From Deltaproteobacteria bacterium (lineage in GTDB: Bacteria > Myxococcota_A > Polyangia > Polyangiales > JADJMO01), in assembly GCA_025363655.1 (NCBI GenBank), contig JANYDK010000092.1, positions 124,001 through 188,000 on the forward strand: a stretch of DNA of 64,000 nt, in the 5' to 3' direction. Positions within the stretch are counted from its first letter, which is position 1. Each line of letters begins with the position of its first letter. The notes under the pieces are model-generated. The model had not been told where the DNA came from. It saw only the letters and a program-made list of their open reading frames with translations, and did not search any database. The position numbers and the translations under genes are program-made. This document shows, in pieces, positions 26,001-38,415 of this stretch.

Positions 26001-28250
26001 CTACGTCCGCGTGGCGGGCACGCCCTCGGCGGTGGCGGGGGCTGGCGGCGCGCTGCCCCTCTCGCGCGTCAGATCGGAGCGCGGAGCTTCGGACCGCGGC
26101 GCACCCTCGGGCAACGCATCGGCGGGAAGAAGAATGGTGAACGTGGTCCCGACTCCGGCCGCCGTTTGCACGTCGATGGCGCCGCCGGCGTTCTGGACGA
26201 TGCGCTGGCTGATGGCGAGGCCGAGCCCGGTGCCGCTGACTTTGGTGGTGAAGAACGGGACGAAGAGATTCTTCAGCACCTTGTTGGAGATGCCGGGCCC
26301 CGTGTCGGCGACGCGAATCTCCACCGCACCGTGCTCGAGGGGAATCGCCCAAGTCGCGCGCACCGACCGTCGATAGCTCGTCGTCACCGACAGACGACCA
26401 CGACCACCCATCGCGTGCATCGCGTTGTTGACGAGGTTGATCAGCACCTGGCGGAGCTGTTCGGGATCGATGCGCACCGGCGGCAGCCCTTCGGCGAGCT
26501 CGATGGCGACGTCGGTCTGCTCGTCGTGCGAGGGCGCGAGAATCTGCATCGTGCGACGGACCGCAGCGTTGACGTCGGTCGGATCGACGGCGCCGCTGCG
26601 CGGGCGGGCGTAGTCGAGGATGGAGCTGACGACGCGATCGAGCCGCTCGACCTCCTCGAGGATGATCCCGAGGAATTCGCGGTCACCCTCGGCGCTGTCG
26701 GGCTTTTCGTGCTCGGACTCGATGAGGAGCTGGGCCGCGCCTTTGATCGCCCCGAGCGGGTTCTTCACTTCGTGAGCGAGACCGGCGGCCATCGCGCCGA
26801 GGGCGGCGAGGCGATCGCGCTCCTTCACGCGAGCGTAGGCGCGGCTGTGCTCGACCACGCTCGCGAGCTGACCGGCGAGACCTTCGAGGAGCACGACCTC
26901 CTCGTGGGAAAATGCGTCGCGCACACGATCGTCGGCAACGACGAAGAGCCCCACCAGCTCACCGTCGTCGAGCTCGAGCGCGAAGACGGTGCCCGCGCCG
27001 ACCTCGTCGAGCCGTTGGTAGAGCTCGCGCGCCTGCGCCGCTGCGTGTGCGTCGCTGCCGTCGAGCGCGTCGGTGAGCTCGCGTTCGACCTCTTCCTTGG
27101 AGACGACCCCACGCGAGAGTCGATCGATGAGCGCGCGGCTTCCGACCTCTTCGATGCGACCGGCGCGCGGCGCCTTCCCCGAGTGCCCCTCGAGGAGAAA
27201 GGCGGCGCCGCCCGGATCGACCGAGATGGCGTCGCGAAGGTAGAGCGCCGCCGAGGTGACGCGACGCGATCGCTCGAGCCCGCCGAGCGTGATCTCGGCC
27301 ATGTCGCGCGTCTCGAGGACGTGCGCGAGCCGGCGGCGGAGCTCGGTGACGGCGGTCTCGAGATCGAAGCGCTCGCGGAAGACGATTTGATGGATCTTCT
27401 CCTCGACCTTCTCCTGCAGCGGATTGAAGAGGACGAGGATGGCGATCGAGGCGAGGACCGCGTTCAAGTACATCGTGTTGAAGCGACCGACCCACGAGAC
27501 GAAGAGATAGAAGATGCCGGCGAGGCAGAAGGCGAGCGCGGTGGCGACGAGGAGGCGGCCGGCGAGATCGTAGAGGTCGAGGAGACGCGAGCTCTCGAGC
27601 GACTGCGAGAGCACGAAGAGGAAGACGATGGAGAGGACCGCGCCGACCGGAGGCAGACGCGCGCCGACCCACCAGAGAAAGTCGGCGAGCTGAAAGACGG
27701 TGGCGAGCGCCCCGATGACCGCGAGAAATCGCGTGCGTCCGCGCGCTGCTCGGCTCTGTGCGGCGCCGCCCGCGGTGGCCAGCTGGAGGAGCGCGGCGAC
27801 GATGAGGCCACCGACGTAGACGAAGAGCGCCACGCGCGCGGCCGGATGCGCGTGGTACGGCGTGAGGAGCAGCCCGACCATCGGCAGCGCCAACACCGAC
27901 GCGACCCGCACCAGCGTCTGCCCTGGCAAGACGCGCGTCGAAGGTGGCGGCGGTGGATGACTGGCGCCGTGCGCGATCACCTCGGTCGGCGGACGCGGGA
28001 CGATCGCTCCGAAGAGCCGCACCGCGATCTGCGGCACGATGACGGCGAGGAACTCGGTGGCGCGCTCCCAGAGCGTGTTGCGATAGAAGCCGAAGAGGGC
28101 CTGCGCGAGGAACCAGAGACCGACCGCGCCGGCGAACGCCGCGAAGAGCGCCTGCGTCCTTCGCACGCGCGCACGCAAGAGCACGCTCGTCGCGATCGCG
28201 ATGGCCAGAGCCGCGCAGAAGAGCGCGGTGCGCGTGCGTAAATCGGCCAT
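26001..28250 (-). CDS. Membrane sensor histidine kinase with GAF-like domain
   Basis: 749 residues. Residues ~5-290 hold about 7-8 membrane helices. Then come a linker (NPLQEKVEEKIHQIVFRERF), a GAF-like region (~320-475) and a HisKA domain with phosphoacceptor His493 in AGLAHEVKNPLGAIKG. ATP-binding boxes follow: N (NLVNNAMHAMGG), G1 (DTGPGISNK), F (PFFTTK) and G2 (GTGLGLAIS). A Pro-rich tail ends the protein. The NPLQ-x-KVEEKIHQ segment recurs in kinases with this membrane front end. No receiver or regulator gene is adjacent; the sigma-54 activator nearby has no receiver domain. The tandem 70-bp repeats lie immediately upstream of its ATG. Confidence 0.9.
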   Translation of the reverse strand: MADLRTRTALFCAALAIAIATSVLLRARVRRTQALFAAFAGAVGLWFLAQALFGFYRNTLWERATEFLAVIVPQIAVRLFGAIVPRPPTEVIAHGASHPPPPPSTRVLPGQTLVRVASVLALPMVGLLLTPYHAHPAARVALFVYVGGLIVAALLQLATAGGAAQSRAARGRTRFLAVIGALATVFQLADFLWWVGARLPPVGAVLSIVFLFVLSQSLESSRLLDLYDLAGRLLVATALAFCLAGIFYLFVSWVGRFNTMYLNAVLASIAILVLFNPLQEKVEEKIHQIVFRERFDLETAVTELRRRLAHVLETRDMAEITLGGLERSRRVTSAALYLRDAISVDPGGAAFLLEGHSGKAPRAGRIEEVGSRALIDRLSRGVVSKEEVERELTDALDGSDAHAAAQARELYQRLDEVGAGTVFALELDDGELVGLFVVADDRVRDAFSHEEVVLLEGLAGQLASVVEHSRAYARVKERDRLAALGAMAAGLAHEVKNPLGAIKGAAQLLIESEHEKPDSAEGDREFLGIILEEVERLDRVVSSILDYARPRSGAVDPTDVNAAVRRTMQILAPSHDEQTDVAIELAEGLPPVRIDPEQLRQVLINLVNNAMHAMGGRGRLSVTTSYRRSVRATWAIPLEHGAVEIRVADTGPGISNKVLKNLFVPFFTTKVSGTGLGLAISQRIVQNAGGAIDVQTAAGVGTTFTILLPADALPEGAPRSEAPRSDLTRERGSAPPAPATAEGVPATRT

Positions 28251-28320
28251 CGATCTCGTTTCGCCAAAGATTGCTTCGCAACTTTGGCCGCTTCGGTCGA
28301 TCTCACTTCGCTCGGTCGCC
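28251..28320. repeat. 70-bp direct repeat, copy 1
   Basis: 70 bases beginning CGATCTCGTTTCGCCAAAGA. It differs from copy 2 by one base by my count and starts directly upstream of the histidine kinase start codon. Its core, GCAACTTTGGCCG, recurs at 46940-46952. Confidence 0.93.
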
Positions 28321-28324
28321 TAGG

Positions 28325-28394
28325 CGATCTCGTTTCGCCAAAGATTGCTTCGCAACTTTGGCCGCTTCGGTCGATCTCACTTCGCTCGCTCGCC
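28325..28394. repeat. 70-bp direct repeat, copy 2
   Basis: Second copy, 74 bp downstream of the first in phase, separated by TAGG. Both lie in the 184-bp interval between the kinase start and the lipoprotein stop at 28435. Confidence 0.93.
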
Positions 28395-28434
28395 GAAGCC
28401 ATCGCCTCCGCGTGATCGCGGACGACGACTGCCG

Positions 28435-28815
28435 TTACTTCGGCGGAACCGCAGTCTCGGAGCCACCGTTCTTGCCGTCGGTCGGCTTCTGATCGGTCGG
28501 GCCCACGACGGGACCATTGAGCGGATCGTATTGCGGGTGACCGTCGGGATCGACCCACGGACGCGGCGGGGGAATGTCGGGCTGCGGATCGGCCGGAGCT
28601 TCGACATGCTCGAGCTGCACACTGGGGAAGATGCCTTGCTGCGGTTGCACCGGCTGGCCGTTGGGAACGAGGATCTGGCCGTTGGGCATGGCCTTGAGAT
28701 CGCTCGACGTCTTCGACTCGGGCGCGGGGGTGGGCGTAGCGTCGACCACGCACCCAACCAACGCACTCGAAAGCGCGATGGCAGCGATGCACGCCAACTT
28801 CATCCTCGACGACAT
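28435..28815 (-). CDS. Small Pro-rich lipoprotein
   Basis: 126 residues from ATG 28815, 8 bp after GGAGGGG (GTG 28821 is a weaker option). Signal peptide with lipobox LVG-C, then a low-complexity, Pro-rich and Gln-rich chain without Cys or recognisable domain. The start lies 2 bp beyond the stop of the sigma-54 activator gene, so the two are co-transcribed. Function unknown; it may be a target or partner that reached the operon by chance. Confidence 0.75.
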   Translation of the reverse strand: MSSRMKLACIAAIALSSALVGCVVDATPTPAPESKTSSDLKAMPNGQILVPNGQPVQPQQGIFPSVQLEHVEAPADPQPDIPPPRPWVDPDGHPQYDPLNGPVVGPTDQKPTDGKNGGSETAVPPK

Positions 28816-28817
28816 AC

Positions 28818-32447
<3,630 letters not shown>

Positions 32448-32499
32448 CCAACGACGTTAACTCATGCCGACCCAAACGCCCACCTCGTCACGCGTCCGC

Positions 32500-33393
32500 T
32501 CAGACCTCGACGCGATTTCTTCCGCCCCGCTTGGCGACGTACAGCTTCTCGTCGGCGTGCTTGATGAGCGCGACGCCGTCTTTGTCGCCTTCTCCGAGGA
32601 GCGCGATGCCGGCGCTGATCGTGCACTGGATCTTTTCGCCCTGAAAGACGAAATTCGATTCGCCGATGCGCTTGCGGATGTCCTCGGCGAGCGTGTGAGC
32701 GCCTTCGATGCCGGTCTCGGGGGCGATGATGCAGAACTCTTCGCCGCCATAGCGCGCGAACGTCTCTTCACCACGGAGTCGCGAGCGGACGACGCGCGCG
32801 AGCTCTTTGAGGACGTAGTCACCGGCGAGGTGACCGTGCACGTCGTTGATTTTCTTGAAGTGATCGATGTCGAACATGATGCACGTGAGATCACGGCCAT
32901 AGCGGCGCGCGCGGGTGATCTCTTTCTCGAGGGCCTCGAAGAGGTGGCGCTTGTTGTGCGCCTGGGTGAGGCCATCGATGATCGTGATGCGATAGATTTC
33001 CTCGTGATACAGCGACTCGACGTCGGTGCCCGAGAGGTACTTGAAGATGGTCGGTCCCACCTTCACGCGATCGCCGCTGTGCAGGCGCGTCGCGGCGGCG
33101 ATCTGGTCGTCGTTGACGTAGGTGCCGTTGGTCGAGCCGTCGTCGACGGTCATCCATCCGCCCTGCCCGCGCTCGATGTGACAGTGACGACGCGAGACCG
33201 AGTCGCTGTCGAGGACGACGTGGTTGTCGTGACCGCGACCGATGGTCGTCGGCGAGGCCTCGAGCACGTAGCGCTTGCCGAGATGGGCAGGATCTTTCGA
33301 ATAGATCGTGACCAAGCAGTCGCCACGCCCCGTCGTCTCCTGCTTCGGATTGAGGATCGAGGTGACGCGGGTCTTCTCTTCGACGTCGCTCAC
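32500..33393 (-). CDS. FHA-GGDEF diguanylate cyclase
   Basis: 297 residues from GTG 33393, preceded by GGAGGG at 5 bp; the frame opens at 33477 but without such a site. The FHA domain (~25-110) has TIGRGHDNHVVLDSDSVSRRHCHI and DDGSTNGTYVND, with the phosphothreonine-binding residues intact. The GGDEF domain (~130-295) has DIDHFKKINDVHGH and the active-site motif GGEEF in YGGEEFCIIAP. It should make cyclic di-GMP, with activity or location set by a phosphoprotein. I see no RxxD inhibitory site immediately before GGEEF. It lies 52 bp upstream of the sigma-54 activator gene on the same strand. Confidence 0.93.
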   Translation of the reverse strand: MSDVEEKTRVTSILNPKQETTGRGDCLVTIYSKDPAHLGKRYVLEASPTTIGRGHDNHVVLDSDSVSRRHCHIERGQGGWMTVDDGSTNGTYVNDDQIAAATRLHSGDRVKVGPTIFKYLSGTDVESLYHEEIYRITIIDGLTQAHNKRHLFEALEKEITRARRYGRDLTCIMFDIDHFKKINDVHGHLAGDYVLKELARVVRSRLRGEETFARYGGEEFCIIAPETGIEGAHTLAEDIRKRIGESNFVFQGEKIQCTISAGIALLGEGDKDGVALIKHADEKLYVAKRGGRNRVEV

Positions 33394-33610
33394 GCGATCC
33401 CTCCGCACCCTCTCCGTACGACGATCATCTTCCGCAAATCCGTCACCATCGAAGCTGTTCCTGACGACGAGCGCCACCGGCCGCTCGTCGTTGGACGGCG
33501 GTGCGAGCGTAGAAGTTGGGTCGCCGATCCGTCAACGAGCATCGCCGCTAGCCCTGTGGGGTCAGGTAGGCCGACGGGGCGTGCGCGGCCTTCTGCCGCA
33601 GTCGATGGGG
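33394..33610. other. Intergenic, nothing recognised
   Basis: 217 bp between the FHA-GGDEF start and the next leftward stop. It should hold the cyclase promoter; frames here look like composition artefacts. Confidence 0.5.
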
Positions 33611-34036
33611 TCATAGGAGGGTGTAGGTCGCGGTCGCCTTGTCACCCTTCATCCGGACCACGCCTTCCTCTTTCAACCGTCGCAGCACTTGCGCGACGCG
33701 CTGACCTTCCTCGGCAGACAGACCGGCGGAGCGGAGAACGTCGGACTTCTTCAGCGCTCCCCCGCTGCGCAATGCCGTCACGACTTTGTCGCGGAGGGCT
33801 GCCATGTGGCTCTCGGGAGCCCGCTCGCGCTTGTCTCGGGTCTTCGGCTGCGGCTTCGTCTTGGATGCGTTGGCTTTGACCTTCGGGCTCGCGGACGAGA
33901 CGACCCGCTTGCTGGGCTTGACCTTCGCGGGGGCGTCCCCGTCGCCCATCAGCTCGACCAGTTTGCGCGCGACGAGCTCGGCGAATTCGTCGCGGAGCTC
34001 GAACATCGCTTTCTCGATGAGCTGACGGAAGTTCAT
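33611..34036 (-). CDS. Small DNA-binding-like protein with Lys-rich linker
   Basis: 141 residues. The N-terminal helix (MNFRQLIEKAMFELRDEFAE, then LVARKLVELMG) is followed by a Lys/Pro/Ser/Ala linker (~38-75) resembling histone-H1-like tails. A C-terminal ~65-residue domain looks like a winged helix: DKVVTALRSGGALKKSDVLR, AGLSAEEGQRVAQVLRRLKE, then VVRMKGDKATATYTL as the wing. Nucleic-acid binding is inferred from composition and the helix-turn-helix-like spacing; no named family. Divergent from the selenoprotein gene (93 bp). Confidence 0.7.
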   Translation of the reverse strand: MNFRQLIEKAMFELRDEFAELVARKLVELMGDGDAPAKVKPSKRVVSSASPKVKANASKTKPQPKTRDKRERAPESHMAALRDKVVTALRSGGALKKSDVLRSAGLSAEEGQRVAQVLRRLKEEGVVRMKGDKATATYTLL

Positions 34037-34129
34037 GGCCGCCTGTCGGCGTAACCCTCCGCGGACGATGTGTAAAGGTCCGTGAAGCGCTTCTCAATTC
34101 GCCACCCCGATGGCATGCTGCGCGGCGTG

Positions 34130-34345
34130 ATGAACGTCGCGATCGAATACTGCGTCGCCTGAAACTACCTCCCGAGGGCCTCCAGTTTGGCGGCCGCGAT
34201 CGAGTCGGCGACGGGAATCAAGGCGCGGCTCGTCAAGGGTGGGCGCGGAGCGTTCGAGGTCACCGTCGACGGCGTCCTCGTCTTTTCGAAGCACGCATTG
34301 CACCGGTTCCCCGAGCACGCCGAGATCATCGCCAGGCTCGGGTGA
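34130..34345 (+). CDS. SelW/Rdx-family selenoprotein, Sec encoded by in-frame UGA
   Basis: A 71-residue protein with UGA at 34160-34162 read as selenocysteine (residue 11). The N-terminus reads MNVAIEYCVA-U-NYLPRASS, giving the CxxU redox motif (Cys8-Val-Ala-Sec11) after a beta strand, as in the Rdx fold of SelW. Downstream, GIKARLVKGGRGAFEVTVDG and VLVFSKHALHRFPE match the SelW pattern 'G-x-FEV-x-V-x-G-x-LV-x-SK'. Length and motif position fit SelW (70-90 residues). Without the UGA readthrough it would be a 10-codon stub. A SECIS-like hairpin lies just after the UGA (separate entry). Start: ATG 34130, or GTG one codon earlier. Thiol/selenol redox function is inferred from the family. Sec-machinery genes are not in the window. 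Confidence 0.85.
34177..34195 (+). promoter_or_regulatory. SECIS-like hairpin for the SelW-type gene
   Basis: Within the coding sequence, GGCC (34177-34180) pairs with GGCC (34192-34195), an unpaired U34181 opposes C34191, then CCA pairs with UGG, closing a three-base loop GUU. The loop G (34185) is 23 positions after the UGA's last base. Bacterial SECIS elements have a short stem, an unpaired U three pairs below the loop and a G then U in the loop, roughly 16-37 nt after the UGA. All of these are met, and the arrangement resembles the fdhF minihelix. Confidence 0.7.
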
Positions 34346-34360
34346 GCTCCCGCGTGACGC

Positions 34361-35683
34361 TCAAAGTCCGGCGCGGCTGACCACCCGAACGACCTCGCGC
34401 CGCGCGCGGGCGACGATGGCCTCTTCGTCGAGATCGAGGGAGGCGCCGTCGCGGATGCGGACCGTGCCGTCGAGCACGACGTGCCGCACGTCCGACGATC
34501 GACAAGCGTAGACGACGCGCGCCGCTGCCGACCCGCCTGGCTCGGCGTGCGGCCCGGAGAGATCGATGATCACCAGATCGGCCCGTTTTCCCGGCTCGAT
34601 CGAGCCGATTTCTTCGTCCATCCCGAGCACGCGGGCACCGTCGATGGTGGCGAGGCGGAGGGCTTCGTCGGCCGGGAGCGTGCCGGTGCCGCTGCGCATC
34701 TTCGCGAGCAGCGCCGCGTGCCTCAGCTCGACGAGCGCGTCGAGGTTGTTGTTGCACGGCGCGCCGTCGGCACCGAGACCCACCACCACGCCCGCGGCGC
34801 GGAGGGCGTGGATGCGCGCGACACCCGAACCGAGCTTGAGGTTGGCGCTCGGACAGTGGACGACGCGCGTCCCGGCCTCGGCGAGACCTCGCGCTTCGTC
34901 GTCGTCGAGTTGCACGCCGTGCGCGAGGACGGCGCGAGGACCGGTGACTCCCCAACGGGCGAGGACGGCGACGTCGTCGTCACCGTACGCCGCGCGCACC
35001 GCAGCACGCTCGTCGGCGTGCTCGGCAGCGTGGGTGTGGACGAGGAGACCACGCGCCTCGGCGAGCGCGCAGGCGTCGCGCACGAGACCCTCGCTGCACG
35101 AGAGGATGAAGCGGGGCGAGGCGGCGACCCGGATCCGCGGATGGTCGGCGTAGGCGCGCGCATGAGCATCCAACTCTTCGAGCGCACGACGCGGTTCTTC
35201 TCGAAGCCCGGGCGGAACGGAGTCGCCGACGTCCATCAACGCCTTTCCCGAGCGGGCGCGGAGACCGAAGCGATCGATCGCATCGAGCACCACGTCGTGA
35301 CCGTGGGTGGTGCCCATGTCGAGGATGGTGGTCGTCCCTCCCTTGAGCAGCTCGAGGAGACCGAGCTCGGCCGACGCGCGGAGGCTCGCCTCGTCGTGCG
35401 CGGCCTCGAGGGGCCAGATGCGCTGACGAAGCCACTGCAGAAGTGGAAGATCGTCGGCGAGGCCGCGAAAGAGCACCTGGACGAGGTGGACGTGCGCCTG
35501 GACGAATCCTGGGATGACGGCGCAGCGTGCAGCGTCGAGGACGCGACAGGGACGAGTCGCCAGTTTGCGTGCGCCCTCGCCGATGGCCACGATGCGGCCG
35601 TCGCGCACGAGGACGTCGCCGTCGACGACGCTTCCGCGAGCGTCGCAGGTGATGACCGTGCCATTCTCCACCAGCAAATCCAT
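34361..35683 (-). CDS. Amidohydrolase, 8-oxoguanine deaminase / TrzN-like family
   Basis: 440 residues from ATG 35683 (a longer frame to 35740 would overlap the region before the HEAT gene). A TIM-barrel metal hydrolase of the ATZ/TRZ type: metal-binding HVHLVQ after PGFVQA, HTHAAEHADE, LAHGVQLDDDE and GLGADGAPCNNN. The C-terminus carries the usual small beta sandwich. Such enzymes deaminate or dehalogenate heteroaromatic rings such as 8-oxoguanine, guanine or triazines; the true substrate is unknown. Convergent with the selenoprotein (15 bp). Confidence 0.9.
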   Translation of the reverse strand: MDLLVENGTVITCDARGSVVDGDVLVRDGRIVAIGEGARKLATRPCRVLDAARCAVIPGFVQAHVHLVQVLFRGLADDLPLLQWLRQRIWPLEAAHDEASLRASAELGLLELLKGGTTTILDMGTTHGHDVVLDAIDRFGLRARSGKALMDVGDSVPPGLREEPRRALEELDAHARAYADHPRIRVAASPRFILSCSEGLVRDACALAEARGLLVHTHAAEHADERAAVRAAYGDDDVAVLARWGVTGPRAVLAHGVQLDDDEARGLAEAGTRVVHCPSANLKLGSGVARIHALRAAGVVVGLGADGAPCNNNLDALVELRHAALLAKMRSGTGTLPADEALRLATIDGARVLGMDEEIGSIEPGKRADLVIIDLSGPHAEPGGSAAARVVYACRSSDVRHVVLDGTVRIRDGASLDLDEEAIVARARREVVRVVSRAGL

Positions 35684-35772
35684 AGTTTGCTTATGGTCGC
35701 TGCGGGGTGGGGACGCAAGCCGATGGAAGCGGGCGGGCATGGGCGCGGTGTGGTCGTGGTAGCTTTCGCTTC

Positions 35773-38415
35773 GTGCGCGCGCCGCCCGCTTCTCTCTTCC
35801 GTCGGTTCGTCTCGAGCACCCGCCGACTCGCGCCGCTCGCCGTCGCGCTCGCGGCCCTGCAGGCGGGCTCTGCCCACGCCGATCTCTGGCCCGATGTCCC
35901 CGACCGCTTGAAGATCGAGCTCGCGTCTCCCGATGTCGCGAGGCGGCGTGCCGCGGCGGCTGGCCTCGGCAACCTTTCGAAGGAAGAAGCGACGCCGCTC
36001 CTCCTCGTCGCCGTCGCCGATCCCGACGTCGACGTGCGCCTCTCAGCTGCCGAAGTGGCGGCGCGCCGTGGCATCGTCGCCGTCACGGACGCGCTCCTGC
36101 CCTGGCTCACCGACAGCGAAGCCCGGCTGCGCGAAGGGGCCTGCGATTTTTTCGCGCGACTTCCCCAACCGAAGGTCGTGAAGGTGCTCGCCCGCGCGCT
36201 CGGTGACTCCGTGCCTTCGGTGCGACTCGCGGCGGTACGTGCGCTCGGCGCTTCGGCATCGTCGGAAGCGGTCGCGCCGCTCCTCGCGCGCCTCGACGAC
36301 GGAAACTCGAAGGTGCGGCTCGCGGTCGCTCGGGCCCTCGCGCGCCTCGGCGACAAGCGCGCGGTGACACCGTTGGTGTCGAAAATCCAGGACGAAGCGA
36401 GCGAGGTTCGGCAAGCGATCGTCCGCGCGCTCGGCGAGCTCGGCGATGCGCGCTCGGCCCCGGCGCTCGTGATCTCGCTCGGCGACGTCGCCCTCGAGGT
36501 GCGCATCGAGGCCTTGGCCGCGCTCGGTCGCATGCGCGCCGAGAGCGCGGTCCCGTCGATCGCACCGCTCACCGTCGAGACGAAGAAGGTCGGTCACGCC
36601 GAGGTCCGTCGCGCGGCGCTCGCAGCACTCGGGCGTATCGCTTCGCCGGTAGCCATCGACGCCATCATCCGCGCGTTCGGCGTCGCCGAAGACGCGAACG
36701 CCGGCGTCGGCCCTTCGGCAGCGCGCGAAGCCGCCGTCAGCGCAGGCGTCGCTGCGGCCCCCGTGCTCCTCGCCCGCCTCCGCGACGGCATGCTCGGACC
36801 GACAGCCGCGACCATCACTGCCGGCGGCGGCACTCCGAACGCGACCAACGTCGCCGCCAGCGCCGCTTGGGTCCTCGGCGAGGTCCACGCCGAAGGCGCG
36901 GGTGACGTCATCGTCAAGGCGATGCGTCGCGGCGAAATCCCGGCGACCGTCGCGCTCCACGCGCTCGCCTCGCTCGGTGACCCGACCCAACTTCCGATAT
37001 GCCTCGAGCACGTCGCCTCCTCCGATCGCGCCGTGCGCGCCGAGGCATTGGTGGCCGCTGCGCGACTCCTCGATCCCGAGCAGCCCGACGGGCGCGCGGT
37101 CGAACCTCTCCTCGCCTCGCTCGAGCTTGCCCAGACGCCGGACGACCGCGCCGAAATCGCAACTCTGCTCGGCCGCACTGGCGCAGCTCGTGTCGCTTCG
37201 GTGCTCATCGGTCTGACGTCGGCCAAGGACGAGAAGCTGAAAGTGACGGCGATCGACGCCCTCGGCACGCTCGGCGCGGCCGCCGCTGGTCCTGCGCTCG
37301 CCAAGCTGCTCGAAGATCCGTCGGGGAGCGCACGGCTCCGAGCAGCTGTCGCGCTCTCTCGCGCCGGTGGCGCCGACGTCCTGCCGCTCGTCCTCGCTCG
37401 CCTCACGACCGCCGCCGAAGCCGATCGCCTCGCGGTGGTGATCGCCCTCGGTGGTCTGCTCGAACGTCACGCCGACGTCGCGGCGATCAACAGCGCGTTG
37501 CAGGTCGAGAAGACGAGCGTCGGCGCCGAGCGCGATCTCCTCGTCGCGGCGATCGGTCGCGCGAAAGATGCATCGGCATCGACGGCGCTCGGCGGGCTCC
37601 TTGCGTCGGCCGACGTCGACACCCGTCGCGCCGTCGCCCTCGCGCTCGGCGCCAGGCTCGGTGATGCCGTGGCGCTCGCCAAGCTGCGCGGGCTCGCTGC
37701 CGATCCCGATCCGTCGGTGCGCGCGCAGGCTGCATGGTCTCTCGGCGCCGTCGGCGAAGCGGCCGACGCAGCGCTCCTCGAAACGCTTTCGAAGGAGAGC
37801 GCGCTCGCCGTCGCCGCGAACGCAGTCGGCGCACTCGGTCGCCTCACGCCCCGTCTCCCCGCCGGCGTTGCGTCCCCGGCGATCTGCCGCGCGCTCGACG
37901 ACGATCGCGCGTACGTACGCGCCAACGCGCTCGGCGCTCTCCTCCAACTCGCCCGCGCCTCACGACCGGCGACGTGCGGCGACGGCGCCCGCGAACGAGC
38001 TCTCCTCGCCGAAGATCCAAACGACGTCGTCCGCGCCGAAGCCGCCCGCCTTCTCGGCGCCCGCTCGCCCGCTCCGGCGACCGCGCCCACGACTCCGACG
38101 ACCAACGCCGCTCCGAGCGAGCCCCCCGCCGATCGCGTGGCCGTCGAGCGCTGCCTCCTGTCCGATCCCTCCGGCAACGTCGCCGCCGTCTGCCGCGAAC
38201 AACTCCGCAACGCGCCGAAGCCGGTCGTCTCCTCGACGACGCTCGCCCTCGTGATCTTCGTCTCCGGCGAAGACGGCGGCGCCCCGGTTCCACGCGCGCC
38301 CTATGCGCTCGAGCGACCTGACGGGCTCTTGCACCTCGGTACGGCGGACCGGATGGGGAGCTTGGTGGAGCTGCACTTGGGTAAGGGCGCGGTGCGGTTG
38401 CGCGTTCCGTTGTAA
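35773..38415 (+). CDS. Secreted HEAT-repeat protein
   Basis: 880 residues from GTG 35773, which gives a signal peptide (VRAPPASLFRRFVSSTRR, hydrophobic LAPLAVALAALQAG and cleavage after AHA). Almost the whole protein is HEAT/PBS-lyase-like repeats (for example DPDVDVRLSAAEVAARRG, DSVPSVRLAAVRALG, DDGNSKVRLAVARALARLGD, DPDPSVRAQAAWSLGAVGE). Each is a ~30-residue helical pair. It ends with a Pro/Ala/Thr linker and a ~100-residue C-terminal domain of unknown fold. HEAT arrays are binding scaffolds; the mature protein should be in the periplasm or outside. Divergent from the amidohydrolase, 89 bp apart. Confidence 0.85.
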   Translation: MRAPPASLFRRFVSSTRRLAPLAVALAALQAGSAHADLWPDVPDRLKIELASPDVARRRAAAAGLGNLSKEEATPLLLVAVADPDVDVRLSAAEVAARRGIVAVTDALLPWLTDSEARLREGACDFFARLPQPKVVKVLARALGDSVPSVRLAAVRALGASASSEAVAPLLARLDDGNSKVRLAVARALARLGDKRAVTPLVSKIQDEASEVRQAIVRALGELGDARSAPALVISLGDVALEVRIEALAALGRMRAESAVPSIAPLTVETKKVGHAEVRRAALAALGRIASPVAIDAIIRAFGVAEDANAGVGPSAAREAAVSAGVAAAPVLLARLRDGMLGPTAATITAGGGTPNATNVAASAAWVLGEVHAEGAGDVIVKAMRRGEIPATVALHALASLGDPTQLPICLEHVASSDRAVRAEALVAAARLLDPEQPDGRAVEPLLASLELAQTPDDRAEIATLLGRTGAARVASVLIGLTSAKDEKLKVTAIDALGTLGAAAAGPALAKLLEDPSGSARLRAAVALSRAGGADVLPLVLARLTTAAEADRLAVVIALGGLLERHADVAAINSALQVEKTSVGAERDLLVAAIGRAKDASASTALGGLLASADVDTRRAVALALGARLGDAVALAKLRGLAADPDPSVRAQAAWSLGAVGEAADAALLETLSKESALAVAANAVGALGRLTPRLPAGVASPAICRALDDDRAYVRANALGALLQLARASRPATCGDGARERALLAEDPNDVVRAEAARLLGARSPAPATAPTTPTTNAAPSEPPADRVAVERCLLSDPSGNVAAVCREQLRNAPKPVVSSTTLALVIFVSGEDGGAPVPRAPYALERPDGLLHLGTADRMGSLVELHLGKGAVRLRVPL

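Noticed and set aside
34094-34318. 74-residue minus-strand frame
   Set aside because: No motifs, and antisense to the SelW-type frame, which has domain signature, UGA and hairpin.
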